In this document: piece by piece, positions 31,558-41,672 of the stretch
Layout of the letters: every line of letters starts with the position of its first letter
Position numbering within the stretch: the stretch's first letter is position 1
Origin: Commensalibacter melissae
GTDB lineage: Bacteria > Pseudomonadota > Alphaproteobacteria > Acetobacterales > Acetobacteraceae
Assembly (NCBI RefSeq): GCF_003691365.1
Contig: NZ_CP033087.1
Span: 1,949,175-2,013,174, forward strand
DNA length: 64,000 bases
Reading direction: 5' to 3'
Program-made: the position numbers and the translations under genes
The notes under the pieces: generated by a model
What the model was told of the DNA's origin: nothing
The model's database searches: none
The model's input: the letters and a program-made list of their open reading frames with translations, nothing else

Positions 31558-33489
31558 ATGAATATGTTCAAAAAAAATGGCCCTTGTGGAAGTTGGCCCT
31601 CCCCTTTCACAACGGAAACTGTTGCAGGGAAGAACGTTATTTTTTCCGAATTACAAATAGATGAGGAAAACATATATTGGCTTGAAAGACGTCCACAGGA
31701 ACAAAATAGAACCGTTCTTGTCCAATGGAATAAAAACAAGGGTATAAAAGATATAACCACACCATCATTTTCTGTTGGAAATAAGGTACATGAATATGGT
31801 GGAGGATCCTATAGAGTTCATAAAAACAGTATTGTTTTTAGCGATCTTTATACAGGTGGGATTTGGACTGTTTCACAAGATCGGCAGGCTACTTGTCTGT
31901 ATCAGGACAAAGCCTTGCGTTTTGCCAGCTTTAACTTGATTGATAAACATGTTTTCTGTGTTTGTGAAGATCATTCAACAAATAATGTTAAAAACAGTCT
32001 TGTTCTATTTTCATTGGATAATCCAAATATAATGATAACACTGGATGAAAAGGCTGATTTTTATAGCACACCAACATTATCAAAGGATCAAGCGAAGCTC
32101 GCCTGGATTGAATGGTATCATCCTTTCATGCCATGGGAATCAACGTATTTATGTTGTGCAGATTTTGATATTAAGGATAAAGCGATTAAAAATAAAAGGA
32201 TCTTGGCTGGTAATAAACAAATTGAATCTCTGATTGAACCAGGCTGGACAGAAAATAATCAGCTCTATGTTTGCAGTGACCGTGAAAATTGGTGGAATCT
32301 TTACCATGTAAATTTACACACTGACGAAGCTGATAACTTAAGAGCCATTACCCAGATGAATGCCGAAATTGGTAAACCACATTGGATTTTTGGCCAAAAA
32401 AACTGGTATCCGGCTTCAAATAATAATTTTGTTGTCCAGGCTATTCATCAGGGATTTCCTGAAACATTTGTCATAAGTCATAATAAAATCAAAAAAATCT
32501 CCCTAGATCAACCTGAATATTGTCCTGTTCCCATAAAAAATAATGAATTTGCCTGGATAAATTGCTCAACTTCCCGACCAACGGAAATCATTTACCAGGA
32601 TAATCATCACAATAGACAGGTTATTCAAATATCAAGTCTAGTTCATATACACAAGGAAGACATTTCCCTTGGACATACTATATGTTTCCCAACACATGAC
32701 CATCAACATGCTTATGGTTTTTTCTATCTACCAACCAATCGGTATTTTCAACCAAATAAAAATGAATTACCTCCCTTGATGGTCATTGCTCATGGTGGAC
32801 CAACAGGTCAAACTGTTAACAGTTACAATCCAAAGATACAATTCTGGACCAGTCGAGGTTTCGCGGTTGTTGATGTTAATTATCGAGGATCTACGGGTTT
32901 TGGAAAAACCTACCGGAATGCATTACAAAAAAAATGGGGAATCCTGGATGTCCAGGATTGTATTGATGCCTGTAACTATCTGATCAAGCAACAAAAGGTT
33001 GACCCAAAAAAAATCGTCATAAAAGGCAGTAGCGCAGGAGGCTTTACCGTATTATCAGCCCTAGTCAAGTCCAAGATTTTTGCTGCAGGATCATGTTTAT
33101 ATGGTGTGGGGGATTTAACAGCCCTGGCTGAGGAAACACATAAATTTGAATCCAACTATTTAAATGGTCTTATCGGATCTTATCCAGAAGAAAAAGAGCT
33201 TTATCATGAACGCTCCCCTTTGACCCATATTCATCAAATTGCATGTCCCCTTATTCTTTTTCAAGGCCTTAAAGATATGGTGGTCCCTCCATCACAGGCA
33301 GAAAATATTATTAAAGTTTTAAAAAACAACCATATTCCCCATGCATATTATACATTTAAAGAAGAAGGACATGGATTTAAACAAGAGGCAACCGTAAAAA
33401 AAGTTCTTGAGCTGGAGCTGGCTTTTTTTGGTAAAATTCTTGGGTTTAAACCGGATAGTATTTCTGAAAAGGTAACATTACACACTTAG
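31558..33489 (+). CDS. S9 family peptidase (acylaminoacyl-peptidase/prolyl oligopeptidase type)
   Basis: A serine peptidase of 643 residues with an N-terminal beta-propeller-like domain (to about 390) and a C-terminal alpha/beta-hydrolase. The catalytic triad is Ser492 in GSSAGG, Asp573 in GLKDMVVPP and His605 in EGHGF, with spacing typical of the prolyl oligopeptidase clan. The oxyanion region VIAHGGPTGQ is also present. No signal peptide is seen, so it probably acts on cytoplasmic peptides. It is a single gene ending in an intrinsic terminator. Confidence 0.9.
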   Translation: MNMFKKNGPCGSWPSPFTTETVAGKNVIFSELQIDEENIYWLERRPQEQNRTVLVQWNKNKGIKDITTPSFSVGNKVHEYGGGSYRVHKNSIVFSDLYTGGIWTVSQDRQATCLYQDKALRFASFNLIDKHVFCVCEDHSTNNVKNSLVLFSLDNPNIMITLDEKADFYSTPTLSKDQAKLAWIEWYHPFMPWESTYLCCADFDIKDKAIKNKRILAGNKQIESLIEPGWTENNQLYVCSDRENWWNLYHVNLHTDEADNLRAITQMNAEIGKPHWIFGQKNWYPASNNNFVVQAIHQGFPETFVISHNKIKKISLDQPEYCPVPIKNNEFAWINCSTSRPTEIIYQDNHHNRQVIQISSLVHIHKEDISLGHTICFPTHDHQHAYGFFYLPTNRYFQPNKNELPPLMVIAHGGPTGQTVNSYNPKIQFWTSRGFAVVDVNYRGSTGFGKTYRNALQKKWGILDVQDCIDACNYLIKQQKVDPKKIVIKGSSAGGFTVLSALVKSKIFAAGSCLYGVGDLTALAEETHKFESNYLNGLIGSYPEEKELYHERSPLTHIHQIACPLILFQGLKDMVVPPSQAENIIKVLKNNHIPHAYYTFKEEGHGFKQEATVKKVLELELAFFGKILGFKPDSISEKVTLHT

Positions 33490-33498
33490 ATAAAAAAG

Positions 33499-33523
33499 CA
33501 AATCCTTTTTTTGGATTTGTTTT
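33499..33523 (+). terminator. Intrinsic terminator after the S9 peptidase gene
   Basis: A 7-bp stem CAAATCC/GGATTTG with a T-only loop, followed by TTTT, 10 bases after the peptidase stop. It also separates this gene from the convergent pirin gene. Confidence 0.65.
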
Positions 33524-33539
33524 AATGGGTTACAAACAT

Positions 33540-34247
33540 TTACAATAATTCAAAAAGCAATATTTCAGCAGCTTTAACTGTTGTGATCTGAATATTTTCC
33601 TCATCAAAAACAGCAACGCCATCACTTGTTTGAATCAATTGTCCATTTACTCTCAATTCACCAGTAACAACTTGAATCCATACATTTCCGTATCTTTTTA
33701 AAATTGTATATTCATGATCTTCTTGTGCCTTAAATCGCCAACGCCAAAGATTCATGTCTTGGTAAATCTTTAGGGAATTTTCACGTGCGTCTGATGATAA
33801 AATGAGTTGTCTACCCTCAACCTCAGGAAAATATCTTGTTTCATACCGTGGCTTAATATTTGTTTCATTTGGTTTAATCCATATCTGATAAAAATGTAAC
33901 GTTTCCTGATCAGAGGGATTATATTCTGAATGATGAATTCCGGTACCGGCACTCATGATCTGAAACTCGCCGGCTTTTACCCGTTCCCTAAAACCCATAC
34001 TATCTTGATGTTCAATGGTTCCTTCCAATACATAGGAAAGAATTTCCATATTCTTGTGTGGGTGCTGACCAAACCCTTTACCCACCTGTACACGATCTTC
34101 ATTAATTACCCTTAAATCTGAAAACCCCATAAAATCCGGATCATAGTAATTTGCAAACGAAAAACTGTGATAGGTTTCAAGCCAGCCATGGTTGGCATGC
34201 CCTCTTGCATTTGCCTTACGTACATAAATCATTCTATAAACTTTCAA
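33540..34247 (-). CDS. Pirin family protein
   Basis: A bicupin of 235 residues. The N-terminal cupin contains FGQHPHKNMEILSYVLEG with the metal-binding His pair and GTGIHHSEYN. Bacterial pirins include quercetin dioxygenases and redox-responsive regulators of central metabolism; which applies here is not determinable. The annotated start MKVYRMIYVRKA could instead be the Met six codons later. It lies alone, convergent with the S9 peptidase. Confidence 0.88.
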   Translation of the reverse strand: MKVYRMIYVRKANARGHANHGWLETYHSFSFANYYDPDFMGFSDLRVINEDRVQVGKGFGQHPHKNMEILSYVLEGTIEHQDSMGFRERVKAGEFQIMSAGTGIHHSEYNPSDQETLHFYQIWIKPNETNIKPRYETRYFPEVEGRQLILSSDARENSLKIYQDMNLWRWRFKAQEDHEYTILKRYGNVWIQVVTGELRVNGQLIQTSDGVAVFDEENIQITTVKAAEILLFELL

Positions 34248-34306
34248 ATATTCAAGATAATGGAATCGATATTAATCAAGAATGTTTCATAAATACCATT
34301 GGTTTC

Positions 34307-34576
34307 CTAATTCTTAACGGAATGGTCTCTGCGAAATAATGTCCATTCCTCAATAACCTGTCCACCAGGTAAAAGACAATCATTATATTCTCCAAGATCA
34401 TTTTGTCTTTTGATCAGCTTTCCCTTCAACTCTAGACAATAAACAGAGGCAGGATTGGGCATCCCTATTTTTTTGGAGGAAAATGAGGTTTTATGATTAC
34501 TTTTATTGGCCGCCTGGCAATTGGACAGGGTAAAAACCGATAATAATATTCCAATATTAACAAAATATTTATTCAA
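34307..34576 (-). CDS. DUF333 domain protein, probable lipoprotein
   Basis: An 89-residue exported protein. A hydrophobic leader ends in TLSNCQ, a plausible lipobox with Cys20. The mature part matches the DUF333 (putative hemolysin) domain: NPASVYCLELKGKL, then GEYNDCLLPGGQVIEEWTLFR, in which Cys47 and Cys67 are conserved. The function of the family is unknown despite the hemolysin label. Confidence 0.82.
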   Translation of the reverse strand: MNKYFVNIGILLSVFTLSNCQAANKSNHKTSFSSKKIGMPNPASVYCLELKGKLIKRQNDLGEYNDCLLPGGQVIEEWTLFRRDHSVKN

Positions 34577-34675
34577 GTTTTACCCCTTTTGAATGTATTT
34601 ACTATTTTATAATACTATGTTTCAGATAATTTCAGAACAAATTATTTACCTCCATTCTCTCATCAAATATCAAAT

Positions 34676-34704
34676 AAAAAAACCTAACCTCAAACAAGGT
34701 TAGG
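34676..34704 (-). terminator. Intrinsic terminator of the nag operon
   Basis: On the minus strand, an 8-bp stem CCTAACCT/AGGTTAGG with a 6-base loop is followed by seven T, about 30 bases after the nagA stop. Confidence 0.85.
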
Positions 34705-34735
34705 CTCCATATCAGAATTTAAACCCAATTTATAG

Positions 34736-35851
34736 CTAGACTCTTCTTTTGCCTGCAATCCAAACCTGTTCAACCTGCATATTGGCATTCATCACAACAA
34801 AATCTGCCCTTTTTCCAAGTGTGATCTCACCACGATCAGTCAATCCCTGATATTGGGCTGCATTTGTACTTACCAAACGTGTCGCTTCCGGTAGTGTTGC
34901 CCCATGAACCAAAGCGTTACGAAAGGCTTGATCAAGCGTTAGGACACTTCCTGCAAGATGTCCATTCATTCCCATCACACAACCATTTTTAATGATCACT
35001 TTCTGTCCACCCAATTCACTTTCACCCTCAGGCATTCCAGCTCCACGCATCGCATCTGTCACAAACAGCAAATGATCTGGTTTTTGACGATGTGCCAATC
35101 GAAAATTGACAGGATGAACATGATGGGTATCAAAAATCATCTCAGCGTATGCCTTATCATCATCTAATATGGCCCCAGCAAGGCCTGGAGCGCGTCCTTC
35201 AATCCCACCCATTGCATTAAATAAATGGGTTCCCCCTACAACACCATGATGTGTATAAGTTATTTGCAAAGCATGTTGGGCTTGGCTATAGCTGCATGCC
35301 GTATGTCCCAAACTGACACGAATTCCAGCCTTGGTTAATAAAGGAACAGCCTGTTCAATATATTCAACTTCAGGGGCAATGGTAATGACTCTGACAATAT
35401 CCAAGTCTATCATTTCCTGAAGCACTTCTGCCTTTGGCATGATATTAAATGGAGGCTGGGCACCCAGTTTTTTGCTACTGATAAAAGGACCTTCCAAATG
35501 GGCACCTCGAATATCGGGAAGATCCGCCAATCCCTTTTGTCGCACCTCTTTAACTGCCCGAAGTGAATCAAGAATTTCTTTCCATGGCCGTGTTATGGTT
35601 GTTGGTAGAATGGTTGTCGTGCCATGATGCATATGAAATCTTGAAAGCTTTTCAATTGCTTCCGCACCATCCATTGTATCCGCGCCATCTCCACCATGAA
35701 CATGACCATCAATAAAACCCGGCAGAATATAGTATTGTGGATCTTTATTGGATAAATTTCCAGCCTCTATATCAGAAATTATCTCACCAAAAGATATATT
35801 ACCTGTAACAACCCGATCACGTAATACAATACGTCCTTGTAAATTGGTCAT
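34736..35851 (-). CDS. nagA: N-acetylglucosamine-6-phosphate deacetylase
   Basis: Removes acetate from GlcNAc-6-P. It is an amidohydrolase of 371 residues with the metal-site motifs GHVHGGDGADTMD, AHLEGPF, LGHTACSYSQA and GTHLFNAMGG, and the catalytic Asp in FVTDAMRGAGMPEG. It is the last gene of the nagK-nagB-transporter-nagA operon, 2 bases after the transporter, and is followed by a terminator. Confidence 0.95.
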   Translation of the reverse strand: MTNLQGRIVLRDRVVTGNISFGEIISDIEAGNLSNKDPQYYILPGFIDGHVHGGDGADTMDGAEAIEKLSRFHMHHGTTTILPTTITRPWKEILDSLRAVKEVRQKGLADLPDIRGAHLEGPFISSKKLGAQPPFNIMPKAEVLQEMIDLDIVRVITIAPEVEYIEQAVPLLTKAGIRVSLGHTACSYSQAQHALQITYTHHGVVGGTHLFNAMGGIEGRAPGLAGAILDDDKAYAEMIFDTHHVHPVNFRLAHRQKPDHLLFVTDAMRGAGMPEGESELGGQKVIIKNGCVMGMNGHLAGSVLTLDQAFRNALVHGATLPEATRLVSTNAAQYQGLTDRGEITLGKRADFVVMNANMQVEQVWIAGKRRV

Positions 35852-35853
35852 CC

Positions 35854-37155
35854 CTATGCACCCTCATTAATAATGACAGGTCGAGATGCTTTGCTTCTTT
35901 TCAGGTCAAAATAACCATAAATGCCATATAAACCCATAATCGTGTAACAAATAATGGCTATACTTGCAAAAACCGTTTGAAAATCAATAAATTTCGTATA
36001 ATAACTGTAAATTTGCGGAATAACAGCACCTCCACAAATCCCCATTACCATTAAAGCTGCACCACTAGCTGTTCGTTCACCCAAACCACGTATGGCAATT
36101 GGAAAAATAGCGGGCCACATCATTGAATTGGCAAATCCCAATAGAGCGATAAAAGTAATTGAAATATATCCGGTGGTCAACCATGCACCAATAGCAAAAA
36201 TAATGCCTAAAACATTGGATACAACCAGATAACTTTCTTGAGAAAGAATTTTAGGGGTAATAATAATTCCTGCAAAATAACCGGCCAACATTGCAGAAAG
36301 GGTAAAAGAAGAAAAAAACTTGGTAATATCGAGAGAAATATGAAAATCTGATCCATAAGTACCGATGGCACTTCCAGCCAAAACTTCCATACCTACATAG
36401 GTAAAGATACACAAAACACCAAACCATAAACGAGGAGAGGTAGGAATTCCTCCACTATTTCCTTTTTGCTGGCCATCATCTTCATTGTTGATTTCTGGTA
36501 AAGTCGAACGATAAATTCCAAAAGCAACCAAAAGCAAAATCAATGCCATTCCCATATATGGATAATAAACTTTATCAGCAAAAACAGATACAATTTGCGT
36601 TTTCTCACTAATGGATCTGGCGGCATCAATACGTTCCTGGATGCCACTGATATTTGTAACAAACATTCCAAAGATTACAGGGGCAAGAATACCAGCACCC
36701 TTATTGCAAATACCCATTATTGCCTGTCTTTGGGCACCTTTTTCAATAGGCCCCAAAATACTAACATAAGGATTTACAGCGGTTTGTAGACACGACAATC
36801 CAACCCCAATAATAAATAAACCTATTAAAACCCCAATATACCAATGAGATTTTATAAACTGGCCAAAAATTAATGCACCTATTGCCATGACAATTAATGC
36901 AATACACAAGCCATTTTTCATGCCTGTCTTTTTTAACACCCATGAGGCGGGAAGTGAAAAAACAAAAAAGGATATGTAAAAAGCAGATAAAACAAAAAAA
37001 GCATTGAAATCATCAAGCGAAAAAGCAACTTTTACAAAAGGGATTAGAGGGCTATTAATCCAAGTAAAAAATCCAATAACAAAAAAAAGAACACCTACAA
37101 TAATAAGAGGTTTTGTCGTATTCTGAGGAACATTAGGCGATATCTGATTAGACAT
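35854..37155 (-). CDS. nagP: FucP/NagP-type MFS sugar transporter, probably for N-acetylglucosamine
   Basis: A 433-residue MFS symporter of the fucose:H+ symporter family with about twelve helices. Family segments include FFVIGFFTWINSPLIPFVK, NPYVSILGP and ICNKGAGILAP. Its place inside the nag operon argues for GlcNAc (or glucosamine/chitobiose) uptake without phosphorylation. This agrees with the sugar kinase NagK in the operon in place of a phosphotransferase system. The specificity is inferred from context. Confidence 0.85.
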   Translation of the reverse strand: MSNQISPNVPQNTTKPLIIVGVLFFVIGFFTWINSPLIPFVKVAFSLDDFNAFFVLSAFYISFFVFSLPASWVLKKTGMKNGLCIALIVMAIGALIFGQFIKSHWYIGVLIGLFIIGVGLSCLQTAVNPYVSILGPIEKGAQRQAIMGICNKGAGILAPVIFGMFVTNISGIQERIDAARSISEKTQIVSVFADKVYYPYMGMALILLLVAFGIYRSTLPEINNEDDGQQKGNSGGIPTSPRLWFGVLCIFTYVGMEVLAGSAIGTYGSDFHISLDITKFFSSFTLSAMLAGYFAGIIITPKILSQESYLVVSNVLGIIFAIGAWLTTGYISITFIALLGFANSMMWPAIFPIAIRGLGERTASGAALMVMGICGGAVIPQIYSYYTKFIDFQTVFASIAIICYTIMGLYGIYGYFDLKRSKASRPVIINEGA

Positions 37156-37191
37156 ATATTTTCCTTTTATCCACGCCTTGAACTGTTATTT

Positions 37192-37980
37192 TTAACGATA
37201 TTGGGCATATTCAGGTTCGTTTTGGAAAACCCAATCATAATATTGGCGACCTGACAATTGAGAGGCTGCCGCTTCATCAACCAGAATCCTACATGCAGAA
37301 TGAAGCTGTAGTGCAGACGCACTAATCATCGAAGTGATAGGTCCCTCAACTGCCTTTGCCAGAATTGATGCTTTGCTTTCTCCTAAGGCAACCAATAGGA
37401 TTGACCGCGCTTCCAAAATCGTGCCAACACCCATGGTCATTGCACGGCTGGGAACCTTTTCCGGATCTCCTCCAAACATTTCTGCATTTTGTCGACGTGT
37501 ATGAGGGGTTAAGCTTTTATCCCTGGTTCGTGACATTAACGCGGACAAGGGTTCATTAAAACCAATATGACCGGTTTCACCAATACCTAATAATTGAAGA
37601 TCTATTCCGCCCACTTTACGAATTTCTTCTTCATAGCGTTTACCTTCAGAATGCACATCCTGTGCCATACCGTTTGGAATATGTGTATTTTTCAAATCAA
37701 TATTTACATGCCTGAATAAATGATAATCCATATAGCTACGATAAGAATTGAGGTCTTCTGCAGACAATCCAATATATTCATCTAGATTGAAAGAATGACA
37801 TCCGGAAAAGTCCAGCCCTTCATTTTTATGCATCTGGACCAAAATTGCATAAATCCGTTCCATGGTTCGACCCGTTGCCAGTCCTAAAACAATCTTTTGT
37901 TTTTCTTTGATTTTCTGGGCAATAAAAGTTGCCGCCAACTGTGCTGTTTTCTCTGCATCTGGGCGAATAATAACTTCCAT
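37192..37980 (-). CDS. nagB: Glucosamine-6-phosphate deaminase
   Basis: Converts GlcN-6-P to fructose-6-P and ammonia. The 262-residue protein shows LGLATGRTMERIY, SFNLDEYIGL with catalytic Asp, LGIGETGHIGFNEP, and a conserved Arg/Lys segment SRTRDKSLTPHTR. Its start shares one base with the nagK stop (TAATG), indicating coupled translation. Confidence 0.95.
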   Translation of the reverse strand: MEVIIRPDAEKTAQLAATFIAQKIKEKQKIVLGLATGRTMERIYAILVQMHKNEGLDFSGCHSFNLDEYIGLSAEDLNSYRSYMDYHLFRHVNIDLKNTHIPNGMAQDVHSEGKRYEEEIRKVGGIDLQLLGIGETGHIGFNEPLSALMSRTRDKSLTPHTRRQNAEMFGGDPEKVPSRAMTMGVGTILEARSILLVALGESKASILAKAVEGPITSMISASALQLHSACRILVDEAAASQLSGRQYYDWVFQNEPEYAQYR

Positions 37981-38879
37981 TAATGTACTTCCTTATTTTT
38001 ATATGCTTGAAGCGCCAGATAATAGGCACCATCTAAAGATTGACCTTGAGCAGGAATAATATGTTCACGCACTTTTGGAGATAATCGAGATAAGAAAATA
38101 TTCGCCAGTCCCCCTAATAAACACAAAGGAAGATCCGCATATTCATCTTTTAGTAATGCCAAAGCCAAATCAGATATAATTTCCGCTGCTTTATCCAAGA
38201 ATAAACTTGCGTCAGAACATCCTGTTTCCGCTTGCTCAATCAGCCATGGAACCAAAGAACCAAATTTTTGTGGTTGCGCTCTTACTGCCCACAACATTGG
38301 ATCCTCTCCCTGCCGCTTTAAATGGTTATATAATTTTCTGCTTAAATCGGTTTCTGGCTTACGTCCCTCTATACGTTGCAACATGTCAGATATCAATTGC
38401 AATCCCAGCCAGGCTCCACCTCCTTGATCATCCTGAGGAAAACCCCAGCCGCTTAATTTTTTATGTTTATCATTGAAAATGGCATAGGCCACTGTCCCTG
38501 TTCCAATGGCAATTACCGCGCCATTTTTACCTTTATGTGCACCTAGACATGATGTATGAGCATCTGTTTCAAAAATAAATTTTTCAAAACCTGTGCATAA
38601 TTTCCTAAAATTTTCACGGGCAACAGGAACCTCTGCACCGGCCAGACCAGCACCTCCATATAAATTAACATCCTCTGGTGTAATATCCAATTGTTTTAAA
38701 CTGTTATCCAGAGTTTCTTTAATAGAAAACCAGCTTTCTTGCGTGTTACTCGCAATATTCGCTGGCCCCCCTTTATTTTCTAATAAAAATTTTCCATCAG
38801 CTGTAAAAATTTGTATGATGGATTTAGTGGCTCCACCATCAATACTGATTAATAAATCTTGTTTTTTTTTCATAGTCAC
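37980..38879 (-). CDS. nagK: N-acetylglucosamine kinase of the BadF/BadG/BcrA/BcrD ATPase family
   Basis: Phosphorylates imported GlcNAc (or glucosamine). It is an actin-fold ATPase of 299 residues with the phosphate-1 motif LISIDGGATKSI, GAGLAGAEVP, AIGTGTVAYA, and GWGFPQDDQGGGAWLG. It is the first gene of the nag operon; its promoter must lie in the AT-rich 136 bases upstream. No NagC/NagR-type repressor is next to it. Confidence 0.88.
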   Translation of the reverse strand: MTMKKKQDLLISIDGGATKSIIQIFTADGKFLLENKGGPANIASNTQESWFSIKETLDNSLKQLDITPEDVNLYGGAGLAGAEVPVARENFRKLCTGFEKFIFETDAHTSCLGAHKGKNGAVIAIGTGTVAYAIFNDKHKKLSGWGFPQDDQGGGAWLGLQLISDMLQRIEGRKPETDLSRKLYNHLKRQGEDPMLWAVRAQPQKFGSLVPWLIEQAETGCSDASLFLDKAAEIISDLALALLKDEYADLPLCLLGGLANIFLSRLSPKVREHIIPAQGQSLDGAYYLALQAYKNKEVH

Positions 38880-39015
38880 CCAATCTAGATTATTCGTCGA
38901 TTAAGCAAATAAAAAATTTAACAAATAAAAAAAATTTATTTACTTTATAAGCACCTCATTTATTAATTAATTATTAACTTTTAAAATTCCAATAGAAGAT
39001 AATAAATACGTTTCA

Positions 39016-39918
39016 TTATTCTGGTTTAATTTTCCGATTTTCTTTACATCCATAAAGAATATAATGCTGAACAGGGTTAATACCTGCCGCTTTTACATCC
39101 GGATAGGTTTCCAGATAAAAATTCTGATCAAATTCACGAATAATGTCCCATTCTTTTAAATGAACTATTTGACTTTTATCTTTTAAATCATTCAGGAATT
39201 CCTGTTTTTGATTTCGTGAAAACCAAGGATACCGGAAAAGCGGCTCCTCTTTTAGGTCATTTAGCGTTTTTTCATTATTTCTTGCTTCTTCTGGGGAACC
39301 TGTTGAGGAAATGGGCATCAATTTTAATCCACTATCCATAACCGCATAAACGATGGAATTATCTTCCCTGATAATTCCCCCAAATCCAGATTTAACATAT
39401 CTTGTTGAATAATCCGTATGTTCATGTCCATAACGCCCAAAACGGTTATCCATATAACCAACCAGGGGAAAAACCTCCCTGCTGACCGTGATACATGAAC
39501 CCGCAATTAGTGGGGATATGCCCGGATTCTGCGCATTACAATCACCATAAAGCAATTTGTCCTTCCATTCAGGAACGACAAAGGTGACATGTCCATGAAT
39601 TTGGGCTGCCTTTGCCCATTCCACATCCCAGCCATACATCGTTGGGAAAATATCATCATCCAGTAAAATAAACATATCGGCTTGCGTATAGTTGGCCAAG
39701 TAGTAAATCCCCCTGTTTTTGTTCCAAGCGATACCCTTGTTTTTTCCCGTAATGTAATTTATTTTTTCCCTGTTTAAAACATCAACCGTTTCATCTGTTG
39801 AACCATCGTCACATACAATCAGTTCATATTCATTCAAGGAAAACTTTTGGATCAGGCGTATTTGTTCTATTAAATATTCAATCCGGTTAAATGTAGTTAT
39901 TGCAATACCAATTTTCAT
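39016..39918 (-). CDS. Glycosyltransferase family 2 protein with C-terminal YPDV-type extension
   Basis: A GT-A-fold glycosyltransferase of about 300 residues. The N-terminal nucleotide-sugar site includes ITTFNRIEYL, VCDDGSTDETVDV and a DxD-like FILLDDDIFP. After the catalytic domain comes a short extension, FDQNFYLETYPDVKAAG followed by NPVQHYILYGCKENR, a module repeatedly found at the ends of bacterial glycosyltransferases, whose role is unknown. It lies alone between nagK and a polyol dehydrogenase and is probably involved in surface glycans. Confidence 0.8.
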   Translation of the reverse strand: MKIGIAITTFNRIEYLIEQIRLIQKFSLNEYELIVCDDGSTDETVDVLNREKINYITGKNKGIAWNKNRGIYYLANYTQADMFILLDDDIFPTMYGWDVEWAKAAQIHGHVTFVVPEWKDKLLYGDCNAQNPGISPLIAGSCITVSREVFPLVGYMDNRFGRYGHEHTDYSTRYVKSGFGGIIREDNSIVYAVMDSGLKLMPISSTGSPEEARNNEKTLNDLKEEPLFRYPWFSRNQKQEFLNDLKDKSQIVHLKEWDIIREFDQNFYLETYPDVKAAGINPVQHYILYGCKENRKIKPE

Positions 39919-40017
39919 AAAATTATCAACTTCACAAAATTAAATTCATTAAAATAACCCTCAATTCTAATGTAATTGACACTCAACAGACTTTAATGCT
40001 GGTTAAGGGTTTCATAA

Positions 40018-41394
40018 CTAATTATTAACTTTTTTCTGCCAATCTCTCAAATAATTAATTTTGTTGTGTAATAATTTTACAAATTCTGGTTTGCCTGCCA
40101 ATTTCCCGAACAGCATTTTGTCTCCCGCATATTCCGCAACGGGGTCCCCTGCCTTGAACATTTCGTGAACAGCTTGCTGATCCATAATACCATCCTGATA
40201 TTGATAGGGAATTAGATCCTTTACATAATTTTCCAGGAAAACAAAAAATAATGCCGGTAAAACGGCAGTTGCATCAGGTGTTTTACCCCGATCGTAACAT
40301 TCGGTTAAGGTGGGTGTAATAAACCCCGGGATTTTGGAAAAACTGTCTGCAGCCACGCGTTGATTCGTATCTTTTATATACGGATTACTAAAACGATCCA
40401 ATACAACATCCCTGTATCTGGCCAAATCAAGGGGACTTGGTGTCAGACAAGGGATAACGTCCTCTGTAACATAATTCCATGCCATTTTCCTGATCTCAGC
40501 ATTGGCCACATCCTCATGAATAAAGGAGAGCCCTGCCAAGGTTCCCGCCCAAGCGACACAACTGTGACTTGAATTCAGGATACGAATTTTTGCCTCTTCC
40601 CATGGATCAACCGATTTTACCATTTCAACCCCGACTTTTTCAAGTTCGGGGCGACCATCGATAAAATGATCCTCGATAACCCATTGAATGAATGATTCTG
40701 CCATAACGGGGGCGGCATCCCTGAAATGCGTGGCCCCATATACCCGTTCCGGTAAATCGGCTGAGGGACGGGGGGTGATACGATCCACCATAGTATTTGG
40801 AGAGGAAGTGTTTTTCCTTACCCATTCCAGCAACTGGTCTTCCCGAGACAGTTTCAGAAATTCGATAAACCCGTTTCTGAAACGTTCCCCATTGTGACGT
40901 AAATTATCACAACTTAACAGGGTGACAGGTTGGCCACCCTTTCTAATTCTTTCCTTTAGAATTGCCTTTAAGGCACCATAAATCGTGCAGATTTCACCCT
41001 TGAGTTCAGACTGGATATCCCTGCTGCTCTTATCAAGCTGATGATTGGTATCCAGGTAATATCCACCTTCTGTAACGGTAAAAGCAATAATTTTTGTTTC
41101 AGGCCTGATCCCCTGTTCAACAAGGCCTTGCATTTTATCATCATAGGGCAGGATTTTTTGAATAGATGTGATTTTTTCATAATCCCGTTCACCTTTTGGG
41201 GTGACGGTTTCCAATATATACTGACCATCCTGTTTTGACAGGGCGTCCAACAACGGAGCCGTATCCTTGCGTATCCCCCCAGCCGCCACAATCCATTTTT
41301 CCCTGGTATTTTCCTGTAACAAACGATGAAGATACCATGCCTGATGGGCACGCTGAAAAGAACCAATACCAATATGCATCCATATATTTGTCAT
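40018..41394 (-). CDS. Mannitol dehydrogenase family protein, D-arabinitol 4-dehydrogenase-like
   Basis: A long-chain polyol dehydrogenase of 458 residues. The N-terminal Rossmann domain starts [30 protein letters not shown] and MVDRITPRP are typical of the family, and [15 protein letters not shown] holds the catalytic Lys-Asn-His triad. Overall it resembles D-arabinitol 4-dehydrogenases more than mannitol enzymes, suggesting D-arabinitol to D-xylulose oxidation. A strong AAGGGG precedes the ATG. It appears richer in GC than neighbouring genes, as does the adjacent restriction enzyme. A DalT/RbtT-type transporter is encoded at 52283-53602. Confidence 0.83.
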   Translation of the reverse strand: MTNIWMHIGIGSFQRAHQAWYLHRLLQENTREKWIVAAGGIRKDTAPLLDALSKQDGQYILETVTPKGERDYEKITSIQKILPYDDKMQGLVEQGIRPETKIIAFTVTEGGYYLDTNHQLDKSSRDIQSELKGEICTIYGALKAILKERIRKGGQPVTLLSCDNLRHNGERFRNGFIEFLKLSREDQLLEWVRKNTSSPNTMVDRITPRPSADLPERVYGATHFRDAAPVMAESFIQWVIEDHFIDGRPELEKVGVEMVKSVDPWEEAKIRILNSSHSCVAWAGTLAGLSFIHEDVANAEIRKMAWNYVTEDVIPCLTPSPLDLARYRDVVLDRFSNPYIKDTNQRVAADSFSKIPGFITPTLTECYDRGKTPDATAVLPALFFVFLENYVKDLIPYQYQDGIMDQQAVHEMFKAGDPVAEYAGDKMLFGKLAGKPEFVKLLHNKINYLRDWQKKVNN

Positions 41395-41672
41395 GATTGA
41401 ACCCCTTGAGATAATTGTACCTATATTGCAGGATCATTGTGAATGAGATTATGTTCTGTATTAAAACATATTATATAACCAATTGAAATAATTAATAAAT
41501 ATTTTAAACAATGCGAATCATAATCAATTGACAAATTATTAATAAATTAATGATTTATCAAAATAATTTGATGAAGTGGAACGATATTTAACAACAATGT
41601 TATTTCAAAAAGATAAGCAAATTTAATAATTTGAATTATTTGTTAATTTCTTTTTAGTATTCATCATTTAAA

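Noticed and set aside
41395..41412. Similarity of TTGAACCCCTTGAG upstream of the polyol dehydrogenase to the tRNA-Ala T arm, as an attachment-site repeat
   Set aside because: The match is short and imperfect, and is explained by the AAGGGG ribosome-binding site of the minus-strand gene. No integrase is present.
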